The notes under the pieces are model-generated. The model had not been told where the DNA came from, ran no database searches, and was given only the letters and a program-made list of their open reading frames with translations. DNA of 64,000 bases from UKL13-2 sp036394575 (GTDB taxonomy: Bacteria; Pseudomonadota; Gammaproteobacteria; Burkholderiales; Usitatibacteraceae), in NCBI GenBank assembly GCA_036394575.1, contig DASWEY010000077.1, positions 136,879-200,878 of the forward strand. Reading direction: 5' to 3'. Every line of letters begins with the position of its first letter. Positions within the stretch are counted from its first letter, which is position 1. Both the position numbers and the translations under genes were made by a program. This document shows, piece by piece, positions 17,798 through 25,296 of this stretch.

Positions 17798-18361
17798 ATG
17801 GCCGATAATGAATTGAACGAGAGACTTGCCGCCCTGCTATCCCGCTGCGGCCTGCGCGACCGGCGCGCGTTCGCCGAATTGTATGAAGCCACCAAATCGA
17901 AACTGTTTGCGGTTTCGCTTCGTATAGTCAGGGAGCGGCAAATTGCCGAAGAGGCCCTGCAGGACAGCTTTGTGAACATCTGGAACAACGCCGGCAACTA
18001 CGCCACTGCGAAAGCGGCTCCGATGACCTGGATGACGGCGATCGTGCGCAATCGCAGTCTCGACATTGTGCGTCGCCCCCATCTGGAAACCCAGGATGAG
18101 GACGATTATTTCACCCAAAACTTTGAAGATGAGGCATTGAGTCCGCAGGAACAGTTGACCCAGGGCCGCGAAGCCGCCCGGGTGGAAAACTGCATGCAGG
18201 GTCTCGAGCCCGACCAGCGCCAGACCATTTACCTGGCCTTTTTTCACGGCCTCACCCACTCCGAAGTCGCCAGTCATCTCGGCAAGCCGCTGGGTACCAT
18301 CAAGACCCATATCCGGCGCGGCCTGATGAAACTCAAAGAATGCCTGGAGGTGGTGCTATGA
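17798..18361 (+). CDS. ECF-family RNA polymerase sigma factor (SigK/RpoE-like)
   Basis: An extracytoplasmic-function sigma-70. The 187-residue protein shows region 2 (about residues 22-90, FAELYEATKSKLFAVSLRI, then EALQDSFVNIW and MTWMTAIVRNRSLDIVRR) and region 4 (about 130-180, LEPDQRQTIYLAFFHGLTHSEVA, then GTIKTHIRRGL). Its TGA overlaps the ATG of the anti-sigma gene (ATGA), so the two should be made in step. Target promoters are not identifiable from this window. Confidence 0.93.
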   Translation: MADNELNERLAALLSRCGLRDRRAFAELYEATKSKLFAVSLRIVRERQIAEEALQDSFVNIWNNAGNYATAKAAPMTWMTAIVRNRSLDIVRRPHLETQDEDDYFTQNFEDEALSPQEQLTQGREAARVENCMQGLEPDQRQTIYLAFFHGLTHSEVASHLGKPLGTIKTHIRRGLMKLKECLEVVL

Positions 18362-19068
18362 AACTCGATCACCCCGAGTTGCGCACGCGACTGTCCGCCG
18401 AGTATGTGCTTGGCACCCTGCGCGGCGGCGCCCGTCGCCGTTTCGAGGAATTCCTGCGCAGCGATTACGGGTTGCGACAGGAAGTGAGTTTCTGGGAGTC
18501 ACGCCTCACGCCATTGGCCGAGCGCATCCAACCGGTGACGCCGCCGCAACGCGTTTGGAACAAGATCGAGGCGAGGATCGATGCGCAGCGCGCCGCCATG
18601 GTTTCCAAAACAGGATGGCTGAACGGCCTTGCCCTGTGGCGCGGACTGGGCCTGGCGGCATCGGTTTTGCTGGTGGCAATGCTGGTGCTCAAAACCAGCC
18701 TTGCCCCGGTCGAGGGCCCCAGGATGATGGCGGTGCTGGAAGAAGCCGGCAGCGCGCGCATGGTCATCGAACAACCCCGGGCCGGCATGCTGAAGGCCCG
18801 CCTGGTGCGCGACTGGAAAACGTCCCCGGACAAGAGTCGTGAATTGTGGGTGATCCCCGCCAAGGGGGCGCCGCGTTCTCTTGGCCTGATGAATGATCAG
18901 GGCGAAACCATCATCCGCATGGCCGATCTGGACAGCAAGCTGGCCGATGGCGCGATCTTCGCGGTCACCTTGGAACCAAAGGCCGGTTCAGGCGGCTCGC
19001 CGACCGGGCCGGTATTGTGCAAAGGCGCCATTGCGCGCCTGCCGGGCAAGCCGGCGGGACAAATTTAA
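18358..19068 (+). CDS. RskA-like membrane anti-sigma factor
   Basis: Membrane-spanning anti-sigma that should hold the preceding ECF sigma inactive. The 236-residue protein has an N-terminal cytoplasmic domain with the RskA-type AEYVLGTLRGGARRRFEEFL, one membrane helix near residues 94-112 (WRGLGLAASVLLVAMLVL) and a periplasmic domain (ELWVIPAKGAPRSLGL). The HxxxCxxC zinc motif is absent, so it is the zinc-free kind. The ATG at 18358 is preceded by GGAGGTG and overlaps the sigma stop. Confidence 0.9.
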   Translation: MKLDHPELRTRLSAEYVLGTLRGGARRRFEEFLRSDYGLRQEVSFWESRLTPLAERIQPVTPPQRVWNKIEARIDAQRAAMVSKTGWLNGLALWRGLGLAASVLLVAMLVLKTSLAPVEGPRMMAVLEEAGSARMVIEQPRAGMLKARLVRDWKTSPDKSRELWVIPAKGAPRSLGLMNDQGETIIRMADLDSKLADGAIFAVTLEPKAGSGGSPTGPVLCKGAIARLPGKPAGQI

Positions 19069-19086
19069 TCCCGCGTATTCGCGCCG

Positions 19087-19974
19087 CTATCGAGGCCGGT
19101 CCGCGATCGATGACGCGCGTGCCCGGTCCAGCGCCGCGCACACTTGCCGCGCGCCTTCCGCCAGCCGCGGCCCGGTGCGCAACAAGGCATCGGCGCCGAC
19201 CTGATAAATGCGCTGTTCATCCCAGGCCCTGAGCCCGCGATATTGGGGCGCCGGCGGCGTGGGTTCATTGGCGGGATACAGGATCGCCTCCGGCTGCAAA
19301 CGGAACAATTCTTCGAGGGACGGCGTAAACACCAGCGGCACCTGATCGCGAAACACATTCACGCCGCCGCACAGGGAAATCACCTCGTCGATCGCGTGAT
19401 GGCGATTGACGGTCATCAGCGGCAGGCGCGAGATCTCGAAAAACATCCGGACTTTCCGCTTGCCGAGGTTGGCACGGCGCAGCGTTTCAAACCGGCCTTC
19501 GATGCGTCGCGCCTCCGGCTCGGCGATCGCAGTCGTCCCGCCCAGCTTGCCGATGGCACGAATCGCCTGCGGCACATCGGCCAACTTGGCGACTTCCAGT
19601 ACGAATACCGGCACGCCGAATTCGGCGACACGCTTGATATCGGTGTCGCGATTGCCGGATTTCCAGGCGATCACCAGATCCGGCTTGAGCGCCAGCAGCG
19701 CTTCCAGCGAAACGCCGGCAGCATCGGCGACCTGCGGCAACCCCTTGGCTGCCGCCGGGAAATCGCTATACGCGGAAACGGCCACCAGCTTGCCACCGGC
19801 TCCCGCGGCGAAAATCAGTTCGGTCAATGAAGGCGCCAGGCTGACGATGCGCTCGGCAGGCTTGGCAAGCGCGACGACCTTGCCGTTGTCATCGACGACC
19901 GACACCGCTTGCGCTGAAGCGCATGGCAATGCCAGCGCGGTCAGCAGCGCCAGCACCGTGGTCCGCGATTTCAA
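19087..19974 (-). CDS. BtuF-like cobalamin/metal-chelate binding protein
   Basis: A periplasmic substrate-binding protein of the helical-backbone class, closest in pattern to BtuF (vitamin B12). A TTG start at 19974 gives a good Sec signal peptide (KSRTTVLALLTALALPCASAQA); the mature part has RIVSLAPSLTELIFAAGAG, ALKPDLVIAWKSGN, and GGVNVFRDQVPLVFTPSLEEL. The TTG overlaps the TGA of the upstream DAHP-synthase-like gene (TTGA), so it is translationally coupled to the aromatic operon. No BtuC/BtuD permease or ATPase is in the window. The ligand could also be another metal chelate. Confidence 0.82.
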   Translation of the reverse strand: MKSRTTVLALLTALALPCASAQAVSVVDDNGKVVALAKPAERIVSLAPSLTELIFAAGAGGKLVAVSAYSDFPAAAKGLPQVADAAGVSLEALLALKPDLVIAWKSGNRDTDIKRVAEFGVPVFVLEVAKLADVPQAIRAIGKLGGTTAIAEPEARRIEGRFETLRRANLGKRKVRMFFEISRLPLMTVNRHHAIDEVISLCGGVNVFRDQVPLVFTPSLEELFRLQPEAILYPANEPTPPAPQYRGLRAWDEQRIYQVGADALLRTGPRLAEGARQVCAALDRARASSIADRPR

Positions 19975-20873
19975 TGTCTGACCCGTTGCGCCAGCGCGAC
20001 GCGTTGTTCGTAAGCGGCGCGCGCGATCGCCACATCTTCCAGAAAGTACGGCAGTTCCTGCAGATTGATTGCCTGCTGCGCATCGACCAGCGATTTTTTC
20101 GGCTGCGGGTGCATGTCCACCAGCAGCATATTGGCGCCGGCAATCACGCCCTGCGCGGCGACATGAAAAATATCCAGGATGCCGTCCGGCGAGGCGCCGC
20201 GCGCGCCCACCGAATGCGAGGGATCGACGCAGACCGGCATGCGCGTCATGCGCTGCACCACCGGCACATGGCCGAAATCGACCAGATTGCGATGCGGATC
20301 GCCGAAGTTGGTCTTCATGCCGCGCAGGCCGAAAATGATCTGGGTATTGCCCTCGCTGGCGCAATATTCGGCGGCCATCAGCGATTCGTCGAGGGTGATG
20401 CCGAAGCCGCGCTTGAGCAGGATGGGGAACTCGTGCTGGCGGCCCACCGCCTTGAGCAGTTCGAAGTTCTGCGTATTGCGCGTGCCGATCTGCAGCATCA
20501 CGCCGGTCGGCTTGCCGCTGATGCGCAGCGCCTCATCGATTTCATCCAGATGCGATTCGCGCGTCACTTCCATGGAAATGACCTTGATGCCGTACTTGCC
20601 GGCCAGCTCGAACACCCAGGGCAGGCATTCGCCGCCCATGCCCTGAAACGAATATGGACTGGTGCGCGGCTTGTAGGCGCCCATGCGCGCGCATACCTGG
20701 CCATGTTCGCGCAGGCAGGCGAACGTCTGTTCGACGAACTCGCGCGTATCGACCGCATTGAGTCCGGCGAAAGTGTGCAGATTGTTCTGGCTGAAGGTGA
20801 CGCCGTTATAGGTGAAGGAAGTATCGTGCTCGTCGGCCTGATGGCGGCCGAGAATGCGCAGTTCAATGGCCAT
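19971..20873 (-). CDS. DAHP/KDO8P-synthase-family protein with Asn at the metal-Cys position
   Basis: A 300-residue TIM-barrel aldolase of the DAHP synthase AroA-beta/KDO8P synthase superfamily. DAHP-type signatures are clear: KPRTSPYSFQG (68-78), QIGTRNTQNFELLK, ILLKRGFG, VDPSHSVGARG. The GPCS motif that supplies the metal-binding Cys in DAHP synthases reads AGLNAV instead (Asn39), the pattern of metal-independent KDO8P synthases. The other ligand positions look kept: His220, Asp253 (usually Glu) and Asp264. It starts 2 nt after the aroG stop, so both are made from one mRNA. Whether it makes DAHP or another 3-deoxy-sugar acid is open. Confidence 0.8.
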   Translation of the reverse strand: MAIELRILGRHQADEHDTSFTYNGVTFSQNNLHTFAGLNAVDTREFVEQTFACLREHGQVCARMGAYKPRTSPYSFQGMGGECLPWVFELAGKYGIKVISMEVTRESHLDEIDEALRISGKPTGVMLQIGTRNTQNFELLKAVGRQHEFPILLKRGFGITLDESLMAAEYCASEGNTQIIFGLRGMKTNFGDPHRNLVDFGHVPVVQRMTRMPVCVDPSHSVGARGASPDGILDIFHVAAQGVIAGANMLLVDMHPQPKKSLVDAQQAINLQELPYFLEDVAIARAAYEQRVALAQRVRH

Positions 20874-20875
20874 GC

Positions 20876-22018
20876 CTACTCCGGCTGGCTGCGGGTGGCG
20901 ATGCGCCGGGCGCGCACGGCTTCGGCCAGTCCGTTCAGCATCGTTTCGGTATCGGCCCAGTTGATGCAGGCATCGGTCACCGACACGCCATAGGCCAGCG
21001 GCTTGCCGGGAACGATATCCTGGCGGCCGGGATTGATATGGCTCTCGACCATCACGCCGATGATGCGCGGATCGCCCGCCGCGATCTGCGCGCCGACATC
21101 GGCGGCCACCTCCATCTGCTTCTGGTATTGCTTGGACGAATTGGCATGCGAGAAATCGACCATCACACGCTGCGCGAGACCGGCGGCGGCGAGTTCCTTG
21201 CAGGCGCCTTCAACGCTGGCGGCGTCGTAGTTCGGCGTCTTGCCGCCGCGCAGGATCACGTGGCAGTCCTCGTTGCCGCTGGTCGAGACGATGGCCGAAT
21301 GGCCGGCCTTGGTCACCGACAGAAAATGATGCGGGGCCGCGGCCGCTTTCATGGCATCGACCGCGATCTTGATATTGCCGTCGGTGCCGTTTTTGAAACC
21401 CACCGGGCAAGAAAGACCGGAGGCCAGCTGGCGATGCGACTGGCTTTCGGTGGTACGCGCGCCGATCGCGCCCCAGGCGATCAGATCGGCGAAATACTGC
21501 GGCGAGATCAGGTCCAGGTATTCGGTGGCGGCGGCCAGGCCCATTTCATTGATGGCCAGTAGCAGCTTGCGCGACAGACGCAAACCCTTGTTGATGTCGT
21601 GGCTTTCGTCCAGATTGGGATCGTTGATGAACCCCTTCCAGCCGACCGTGGTGCGCGGTTTCTCGAAGTACACGCGCATGACGATGGTGAGGTCGGGTTC
21701 CAGCGTCAGGCGCAAGGCTTGCAGGCGCGTGGCGTAATCCACGGCGGCATCGTAATCGTGGATCGAACAGGGGCCGACGATCACCAGCAGGCGGTCGTCG
21801 CCGCGATGCATGATGCGGTGGATTTCCTGGCGCGCGCGGAACACCGTCGCCGAGGCATGATCGGTGATGGGAAACTCATGCATCAGTGCCGCGGGCGGCG
21901 CCAGCTCGATGATTTCACGTACGCGCAAATCGTCGGTGTTGTAAACCATGGCCTCTTCCTGGGTGACAAGTTGCAGTTTGGCTTTTGGACTTGCTGTGGC
22001 GCTCGCTTGCTGGGTCAT
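20876..22018 (-). CDS. aroG: 3-deoxy-7-phosphoheptulonate synthase AroG (class I-alpha)
   Basis: Condenses PEP and erythrose-4-phosphate to DAHP, the entry to the shikimate pathway. The 380-residue protein has the intact metal-Cys motif GPCSIHDYD (Cys84), MRVYFEKPRTTVGWKG, GARTTESQSHR, FKNGTDGN, VDFSHANSSK and GVMVESH. The N-terminal extension DLRVREIIELAPPAALMHEFP is the allosteric region of the AroF/G/H family. The ATG at 22018 has GGAG upstream. Expression appears to be set by the attenuator in its leader (22063-22193). It heads the operon with the DAHP-synthase-like gene and the BtuF-like gene. Confidence 0.96.
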   Translation of the reverse strand: MTQQASATASPKAKLQLVTQEEAMVYNTDDLRVREIIELAPPAALMHEFPITDHASATVFRARQEIHRIMHRGDDRLLVIVGPCSIHDYDAAVDYATRLQALRLTLEPDLTIVMRVYFEKPRTTVGWKGFINDPNLDESHDINKGLRLSRKLLLAINEMGLAAATEYLDLISPQYFADLIAWGAIGARTTESQSHRQLASGLSCPVGFKNGTDGNIKIAVDAMKAAAAPHHFLSVTKAGHSAIVSTSGNEDCHVILRGGKTPNYDAASVEGACKELAAAGLAQRVMVDFSHANSSKQYQKQMEVAADVGAQIAAGDPRIIGVMVESHINPGRQDIVPGKPLAYGVSVTDACINWADTETMLNGLAEAVRARRIATRSQPE

Positions 22019-22062
22019 TCTCGCACTCCGTTGGATGATTTGCCTGCAACATTACCGGGCAT

Positions 22063-22095
22063 AAAAAAACCGCCGGTGTTGTTGTCGGCGGTTTT
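22063..22095 (-). terminator. Attenuator terminator hairpin in the aroG leader
   Basis: On the minus strand an 8-bp stem AACCGCCG/CGGCGGTT (22093-22086 with 22075-22068, 10-nt loop) is followed at once by seven T (22069-22063). It ends 44 nt before the aroG ATG and 20 nt after the leader-peptide stop codon. Its left arm also takes part in a competing antiterminator stem (see 22087-22145). Confidence 0.88.
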
Positions 22096-22145
22096 CTGGA
22101 AATTGGTTGCTCGCTTTACGCTTGCGCACTACCCTTCCAGCCGCC
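22087..22145 (-). promoter_or_regulatory. Antiterminator pairing in the aroG leader
   Basis: On the minus strand GGCGGCTGGAA (22145-22135, leader codons 17-20) is complementary to TTCCAG (22101-22096) plus CCGCC (22091-22087), with a four-A bulge: 11 pairs. CCGCC is the left arm of the terminator, so the two folds exclude each other. A ribosome stalled on the aromatic codons 6-13 leaves the first strand free; one that reaches the stop codon at 22116 covers it. This is the geometry of trp/phe-type attenuators. Confidence 0.8.
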
Positions 22146-22193
22146 CCGGCCCGGAAAAAAGGTGTACCAAAAATAAAACGCGCGAATGTTCAT
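22116..22193 (-). CDS. Aromatic-rich leader peptide of the aroG operon
   Basis: A 25-codon frame, ATG at 22193 and TAA at 22116-22118, encoding MNIRA, then FYFWYTFF (codons 6-13), then a short tail with one further Trp. Seven of eight consecutive codons are Phe, Tyr or Trp, which is very unlikely by chance and typical of attenuator peptides such as PheL or TrpL. It sits between a sigma-70-like promoter and the terminator hairpin upstream of aroG. There is no clear Shine-Dalgarno; the predicted transcription start is almost at the ATG. The peptide should sense charging of all three aromatic tRNAs. Confidence 0.85.
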   Translation of the reverse strand: MNIRAFYFWYTFFPGRGGWKGSAQA

Positions 22194-22200
22194 GTGCCCG

Positions 22201-22230
22201 ATACTAGCAGGGGTTTTGTGTGGCGCGCAA
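22201..22230 (-). promoter_or_regulatory. Putative sigma-70 promoter of the aroG operon
   Basis: On the minus strand TTGCGC (22230-22225) and TAGTAT (22206-22201) are separated by 18 nt. The -10 ends 7 nt before the leader-peptide ATG, so the transcript would begin within one or two bases of that ATG and the leader mRNA would be leaderless or nearly so. Confidence 0.55.
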
Positions 22231-22260
22231 GTTCCAAAGCGCGCTGCAGGTTTGAAACCA

Positions 22261-22803
22261 CTAGGCCGCGGGCTTGAAAACCAGCGAGACGCCGTTATTG
22301 CACCAGCGCTGTCCGGTGGGCTGCGGTCCGTCGTTGAAGACGTGGCCGTGATGCCCGCCGCAGCGTGCGCAATGGTATTCGGTGCGCGGAAAAATCAATT
22401 TGAAATCGCGACTGGTGTCGAACGCACCGGGCAGGGTGGTAAAAAAACTCGGCCAGCCGGTGCCGCTGTCGAACTTCATCTCCGAGGTGTAGACCGGCAG
22501 GTCGCAGGCCGAGCAATGGAACACGCCCTTGCGTTTTTCATCGTTCAGCGGGCTGCTGAACGGGCGCTCGGTGCCCTCCTTGCGCAACACATCGAACTGC
22601 GCGGGCGTCAGCTTTTGCTTCCACTCGGCGTCGCTCAATTTCAGTTTTTCGATTTTTGGCGCGATGCCGCCTGCCTGTTGTATGGCCATTTTCACCGCCT
22701 CCGCTGTGGGTTGCTTGGGTCCGCCCTGCGCATTTGCCAGTATCGGAAAGTTTGCCGCACCGGCCGCACCCAACAGGCCGGAAAGAAAGGTTCTGCGTTT
22801 CAT
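22261..22803 (-). CDS. msrB: Peptide methionine-(R)-S-oxide reductase MsrB with export signal
   Basis: Reduces the R form of methionine sulfoxide in proteins. The 180-residue protein has the four zinc cysteines (Cys97, Cys100, Cys145, Cys148), the fold signature GTGWPSF and the catalytic Cys168 in RWCNNGVSLVF. The first 26 residues form a signal with a twin-arginine motif (KRRTFLSGLLGAAG) and end ANAQ, so it should be exported, probably by Tat; most MsrB proteins are cytoplasmic. The ATG at 22803 has GGAG at good spacing; the frame stays open upstream to 22914. Confidence 0.92.
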   Translation of the reverse strand: MKRRTFLSGLLGAAGAANFPILANAQGGPKQPTAEAVKMAIQQAGGIAPKIEKLKLSDAEWKQKLTPAQFDVLRKEGTERPFSSPLNDEKRKGVFHCSACDLPVYTSEMKFDSGTGWPSFFTTLPGAFDTSRDFKLIFPRTEYHCARCGGHHGHVFNDGPQPTGQRWCNNGVSLVFKPAA

Positions 22804-22931
22804 GCGATCTCCAGGATGGTTTCGTTTGCTTGAAGCTTTGGTCGCCGGATTGCGCAAAAGTTTACAAGCGATGCTGCTGATACGGCCCGAGTGCCGCCGC
22901 GGTTGCAATTGCACACGGCATCGCGCCCCGC

Positions 22932-23549
22932 TCAGGCCACAAACTGCAGGATCGCCAGATAGTGGATCGCCGCCCCTCCCAACACAAACAGATGCCAGAT
23001 GCCATGCCAGTGCTTGAATTTCTCGTCAAAAAAATAGAACACCGTACCGGCGGTATAGACCACGCCGCCGGCCGCCACCCATAAAAAACCGGCCCAGCTC
23101 AGCGCATGGATCATCGGCACCACGCCGATCACGGCGATCCAGCCCATCACCACATAGATGGCCAGTGAAGGGTAACGCTGGCCGCGCGCCAGGGTCAGTT
23201 CCTGCACGATACCGAGTACTGCCAGCCCCCAGACCACGCCGAACAGGGCCCAGCCCCAAGGCCCGCGCAGGGTCACCAGGGTGAAGGGTGTGTAGGTGCC
23301 GGCGATCAGCAGGTAGATGGCGCTGTGATCGAGTTTGCGGAAGACATTCTTCGCCCGGCCGCGAGTGCTGTGGTACAGGGTGGAAATACTGAACAGCAGG
23401 ATCAGGGTCGCGCCGTAGATGGCAAAACTGACGACCTTGAAGGCATCGCCGTGCAACGCGCCCAGCACGATCAGGGACACGGCGCCGACCAGGGCCAGAA
23501 TCGCGCCGGCAAGGTGGGTATAGCCATTGAATCTTTCGCCTCGATACAT
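22932..23549 (-). CDS. TrhA/hemolysin III-family membrane protein
   Basis: A seven-helix membrane protein of the hemolysin III (YqfA/TrhA) family, related to PAQR receptors and linked in E. coli to membrane energetics. The 205-residue protein has the start GERFNGYTHLAGA, FSISTLYHS, KLDHSAIYLLIAGTYTPF and a C-terminal WHLFVLGGAAIHYLAI, carrying the conserved His/Asp/Ser residues of the putative metal site. It stands alone, 128 nt upstream of msrB on the same strand. Confidence 0.9.
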   Translation of the reverse strand: MYRGERFNGYTHLAGAILALVGAVSLIVLGALHGDAFKVVSFAIYGATLILLFSISTLYHSTRGRAKNVFRKLDHSAIYLLIAGTYTPFTLVTLRGPWGWALFGVVWGLAVLGIVQELTLARGQRYPSLAIYVVMGWIAVIGVVPMIHALSWAGFLWVAAGGVVYTAGTVFYFFDEKFKHWHGIWHLFVLGGAAIHYLAILQFVA

Positions 23550-23869
23550 GGGCTGCCCGCTCCGATCTTTGTGCTATTTCCATGAACTGCGGCCGACTGC
23601 GCGACATTTCAACGTCCTGTCGAGCATAGCAAAACATTGCGCCTGCAATATGTCAGCGGCTCATTGGGCGTGACCCCTTGTGGGATTCGCTGCAAATCTC
23701 TGAATTGGCAGGCTTTAATACCGTTTTTCGCGCAACCGATCGCGCTCGCGGGTCGGCACCATGACATTCAGCAACAGCGCGTTTTTCCGGTCGTGATTTG
23801 AAAAGCGTCGCGCCCCCAGCCGTCGCAACACCTGATTTTCCCGTCAACGTACCATCAACGTATCAACGC
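23550..23869. other. 320-nt gap without a recognisable gene
   Basis: Between the trhA-like gene and the ydeI-like gene, both minus strand. A short minus-strand frame (23653-23847) has no family features and a composition typical of chance frames. I see no hairpin with T-run, no copy of the 66-bp element and no clear promoter. Confidence 0.5.
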
Positions 23870-24502
23870 TCAGTCCTCGCGCAAGCCCCGGGCAGAGACC
23901 TCGATCAATTTCGCGAGGCGGCGCAGCCGCGTTTCTTCCAGCTTGGCGCGCATCACCCGATGCTTGGCGAGGCGTCGATAACCCGGCGGCTGCGCCAGCC
24001 AGAACGCCCAGGCCGGCTGATTGGCGCGGAAGATTTTTTCCAGCGCGGGCGAAAATTCTGCCTCCTCTACTTCGAAAGAATAAATGCCGATTTTGTGCGC
24101 CGCGCGCACCGCAAAAGTCTGTATGCCGGCTGCCGTCATGCGTCCTGCCGCGGTCAGCCGCTCGACGTGGCGCACATTGACCAGGCTCCAGATGCTGCCG
24201 GCCTTTCGCGGCGTGAAGCGGATGGTATAGCTGGTGCTGTCGAAATTCTTGCGCACGCCGTCGATCCAGCCCACACATAAGGCTTCATCCAAAGCCTCGG
24301 CATAGCCGATCCCCGGCAGGCCGGATTTCAGGCTGTGAAACCCCAGCAGCAATTCGGTTTCGGCGGCATGGTGTTTATTCAGCCAGCGACGGAATTCCGC
24401 CGCGGATTTGAAAAATATGGGGAGATCAGGCGCAACGGCTTTGCCGATTGCCGGGATTTCTTCACGTCGCTTATTGCCCACCGCTTTTTTGCTTGTATCC
24501 AT
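23870..24502 (-). CDS. YdeI/OmpD-associated family protein
   Basis: A 210-residue protein of the YdeI family (bacteriocin-protection/OmpD-associated), whose biochemical role is unclear. Visible family features are FFKSAAEFRRWLNKHHA, the GIGYAEALDEALCVGWIDG block, YTIRFTPRKAGSIWS, the NVRHVERL segment, and a C-terminal SPALEKIFRANQPAWAFW followed by RMAKLEE-like basic helices. It starts 6 nt from the end of the glyoxalase-like gene, so they form an operon. Confidence 0.85.
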   Translation of the reverse strand: MDTSKKAVGNKRREEIPAIGKAVAPDLPIFFKSAAEFRRWLNKHHAAETELLLGFHSLKSGLPGIGYAEALDEALCVGWIDGVRKNFDSTSYTIRFTPRKAGSIWSLVNVRHVERLTAAGRMTAAGIQTFAVRAAHKIGIYSFEVEEAEFSPALEKIFRANQPAWAFWLAQPPGYRRLAKHRVMRAKLEETRLRRLAKLIEVSARGLRED

Positions 24503-24508
24503 TCCGGG

Positions 24509-24940
24509 TCAGGCCATCGGACGCACATTGCCCGGCGTTGTCGGCGGCCCCTTGAGCTCGACCGTATTGCCCTCGGGATCGTTGATATAGATCGACGGCC
24601 CCTCGCCCTCGGCGCCATAACGCGGCACCGCATCGCCCGCCGCGATGCCGCGGGCGGCGAGTTGCGCGCGAATCATCGCCTCGTCGAAAGGCTCGATACG
24701 GAAACAAAGATGATCGAGATTGCGCCCTTCCACGCCGGGCGCCGCGCCGCCGGCGCGTCCCAGTTTGCCGTCGATGGGCACCAGATCCACCAGCGACCGG
24801 CCGGCGCGCAGCTGCACCAGGCCGATCTCGTCCTGACGGCGCTCGATCGTGCAGCCCAGGGCGTCGCAATAGAAGGCCAGCATGTTCTGCAGATTGCCGA
24901 TGCGCAGTACGATATGGTCGATTTCACGGATTTTGAACAT
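24509..24940 (-). CDS. VOC-family (glyoxalase/bleomycin resistance) protein
   Basis: A 143-residue vicinal-oxygen-chelate protein. The two half-domain strands are clear: DHIVLRIGNLQNMLAFYCDALG with candidate metal His, and later LDHLCFRIE, with the closing YINDPEGNTVELKG carrying the Glu ligand. I choose the ATG at 24940 (MFKIREIDHIVL); the open frame upstream runs into the palindromic element at 24975. Substrate unknown. It is 6 nt from the ydeI-like gene. Confidence 0.88.
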   Translation of the reverse strand: MFKIREIDHIVLRIGNLQNMLAFYCDALGCTIERRQDEIGLVQLRAGRSLVDLVPIDGKLGRAGGAAPGVEGRNLDHLCFRIEPFDEAMIRAQLAARGIAAGDAVPRYGAEGEGPSIYINDPEGNTVELKGPPTTPGNVRPMA

Positions 24941-24974
24941 GGTTGTAACCAGTATTGTCGGATTCAATAATTTG

Positions 24975-25040
24975 AAACTCCAGAATTGACGCGTCTTCCA
25001 AGACAAGAACCTGCCGGAACTCCCGCCAATGCTTGAGTTT
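24975..25040 (-). repeat. 66-bp palindromic element, copy A
   Basis: Arms AAACTCCAGAATTGACGCG and (reverse complement of the right end) AAACTCAAGCATTGGCGGG. The central part matches the family best when read on the minus strand. Exactly 66 bp. It lies in the 356-nt divergent gap between the VOC gene and the CBS gene; apart from it and the AAGGAG before the CBS start, that gap shows nothing I can name. Confidence 0.7.
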
Positions 25041-25296
25041 GGTGAATTCAGCTGCGAAGTGATACTCAACGCGCCAGTAGCCAAACAACCGCGCTATTGG
25101 CCGTCCACACCATAAGGCGGAACTCTTGCGGAAGGGGGCCGTCTCATATCAATGAATGGTATTCAACATGTCCGTCTAATGGCAAGAGCAAGGGCAAGCA
25201 ACATAACAGCCCCGCCGCCGATGCCCATTCGTTTTTCATCTGGGGCACACTGTTTGCTTGCCTGTTTCGATGTGTCCACCACCCTAAGGAGCTTGT

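Noticed and set aside
23653..23847. A 64-codon minus-strand frame in the 320-nt gap.
   Set aside because: No ribosome site, no recognisable motif and chance-like composition.
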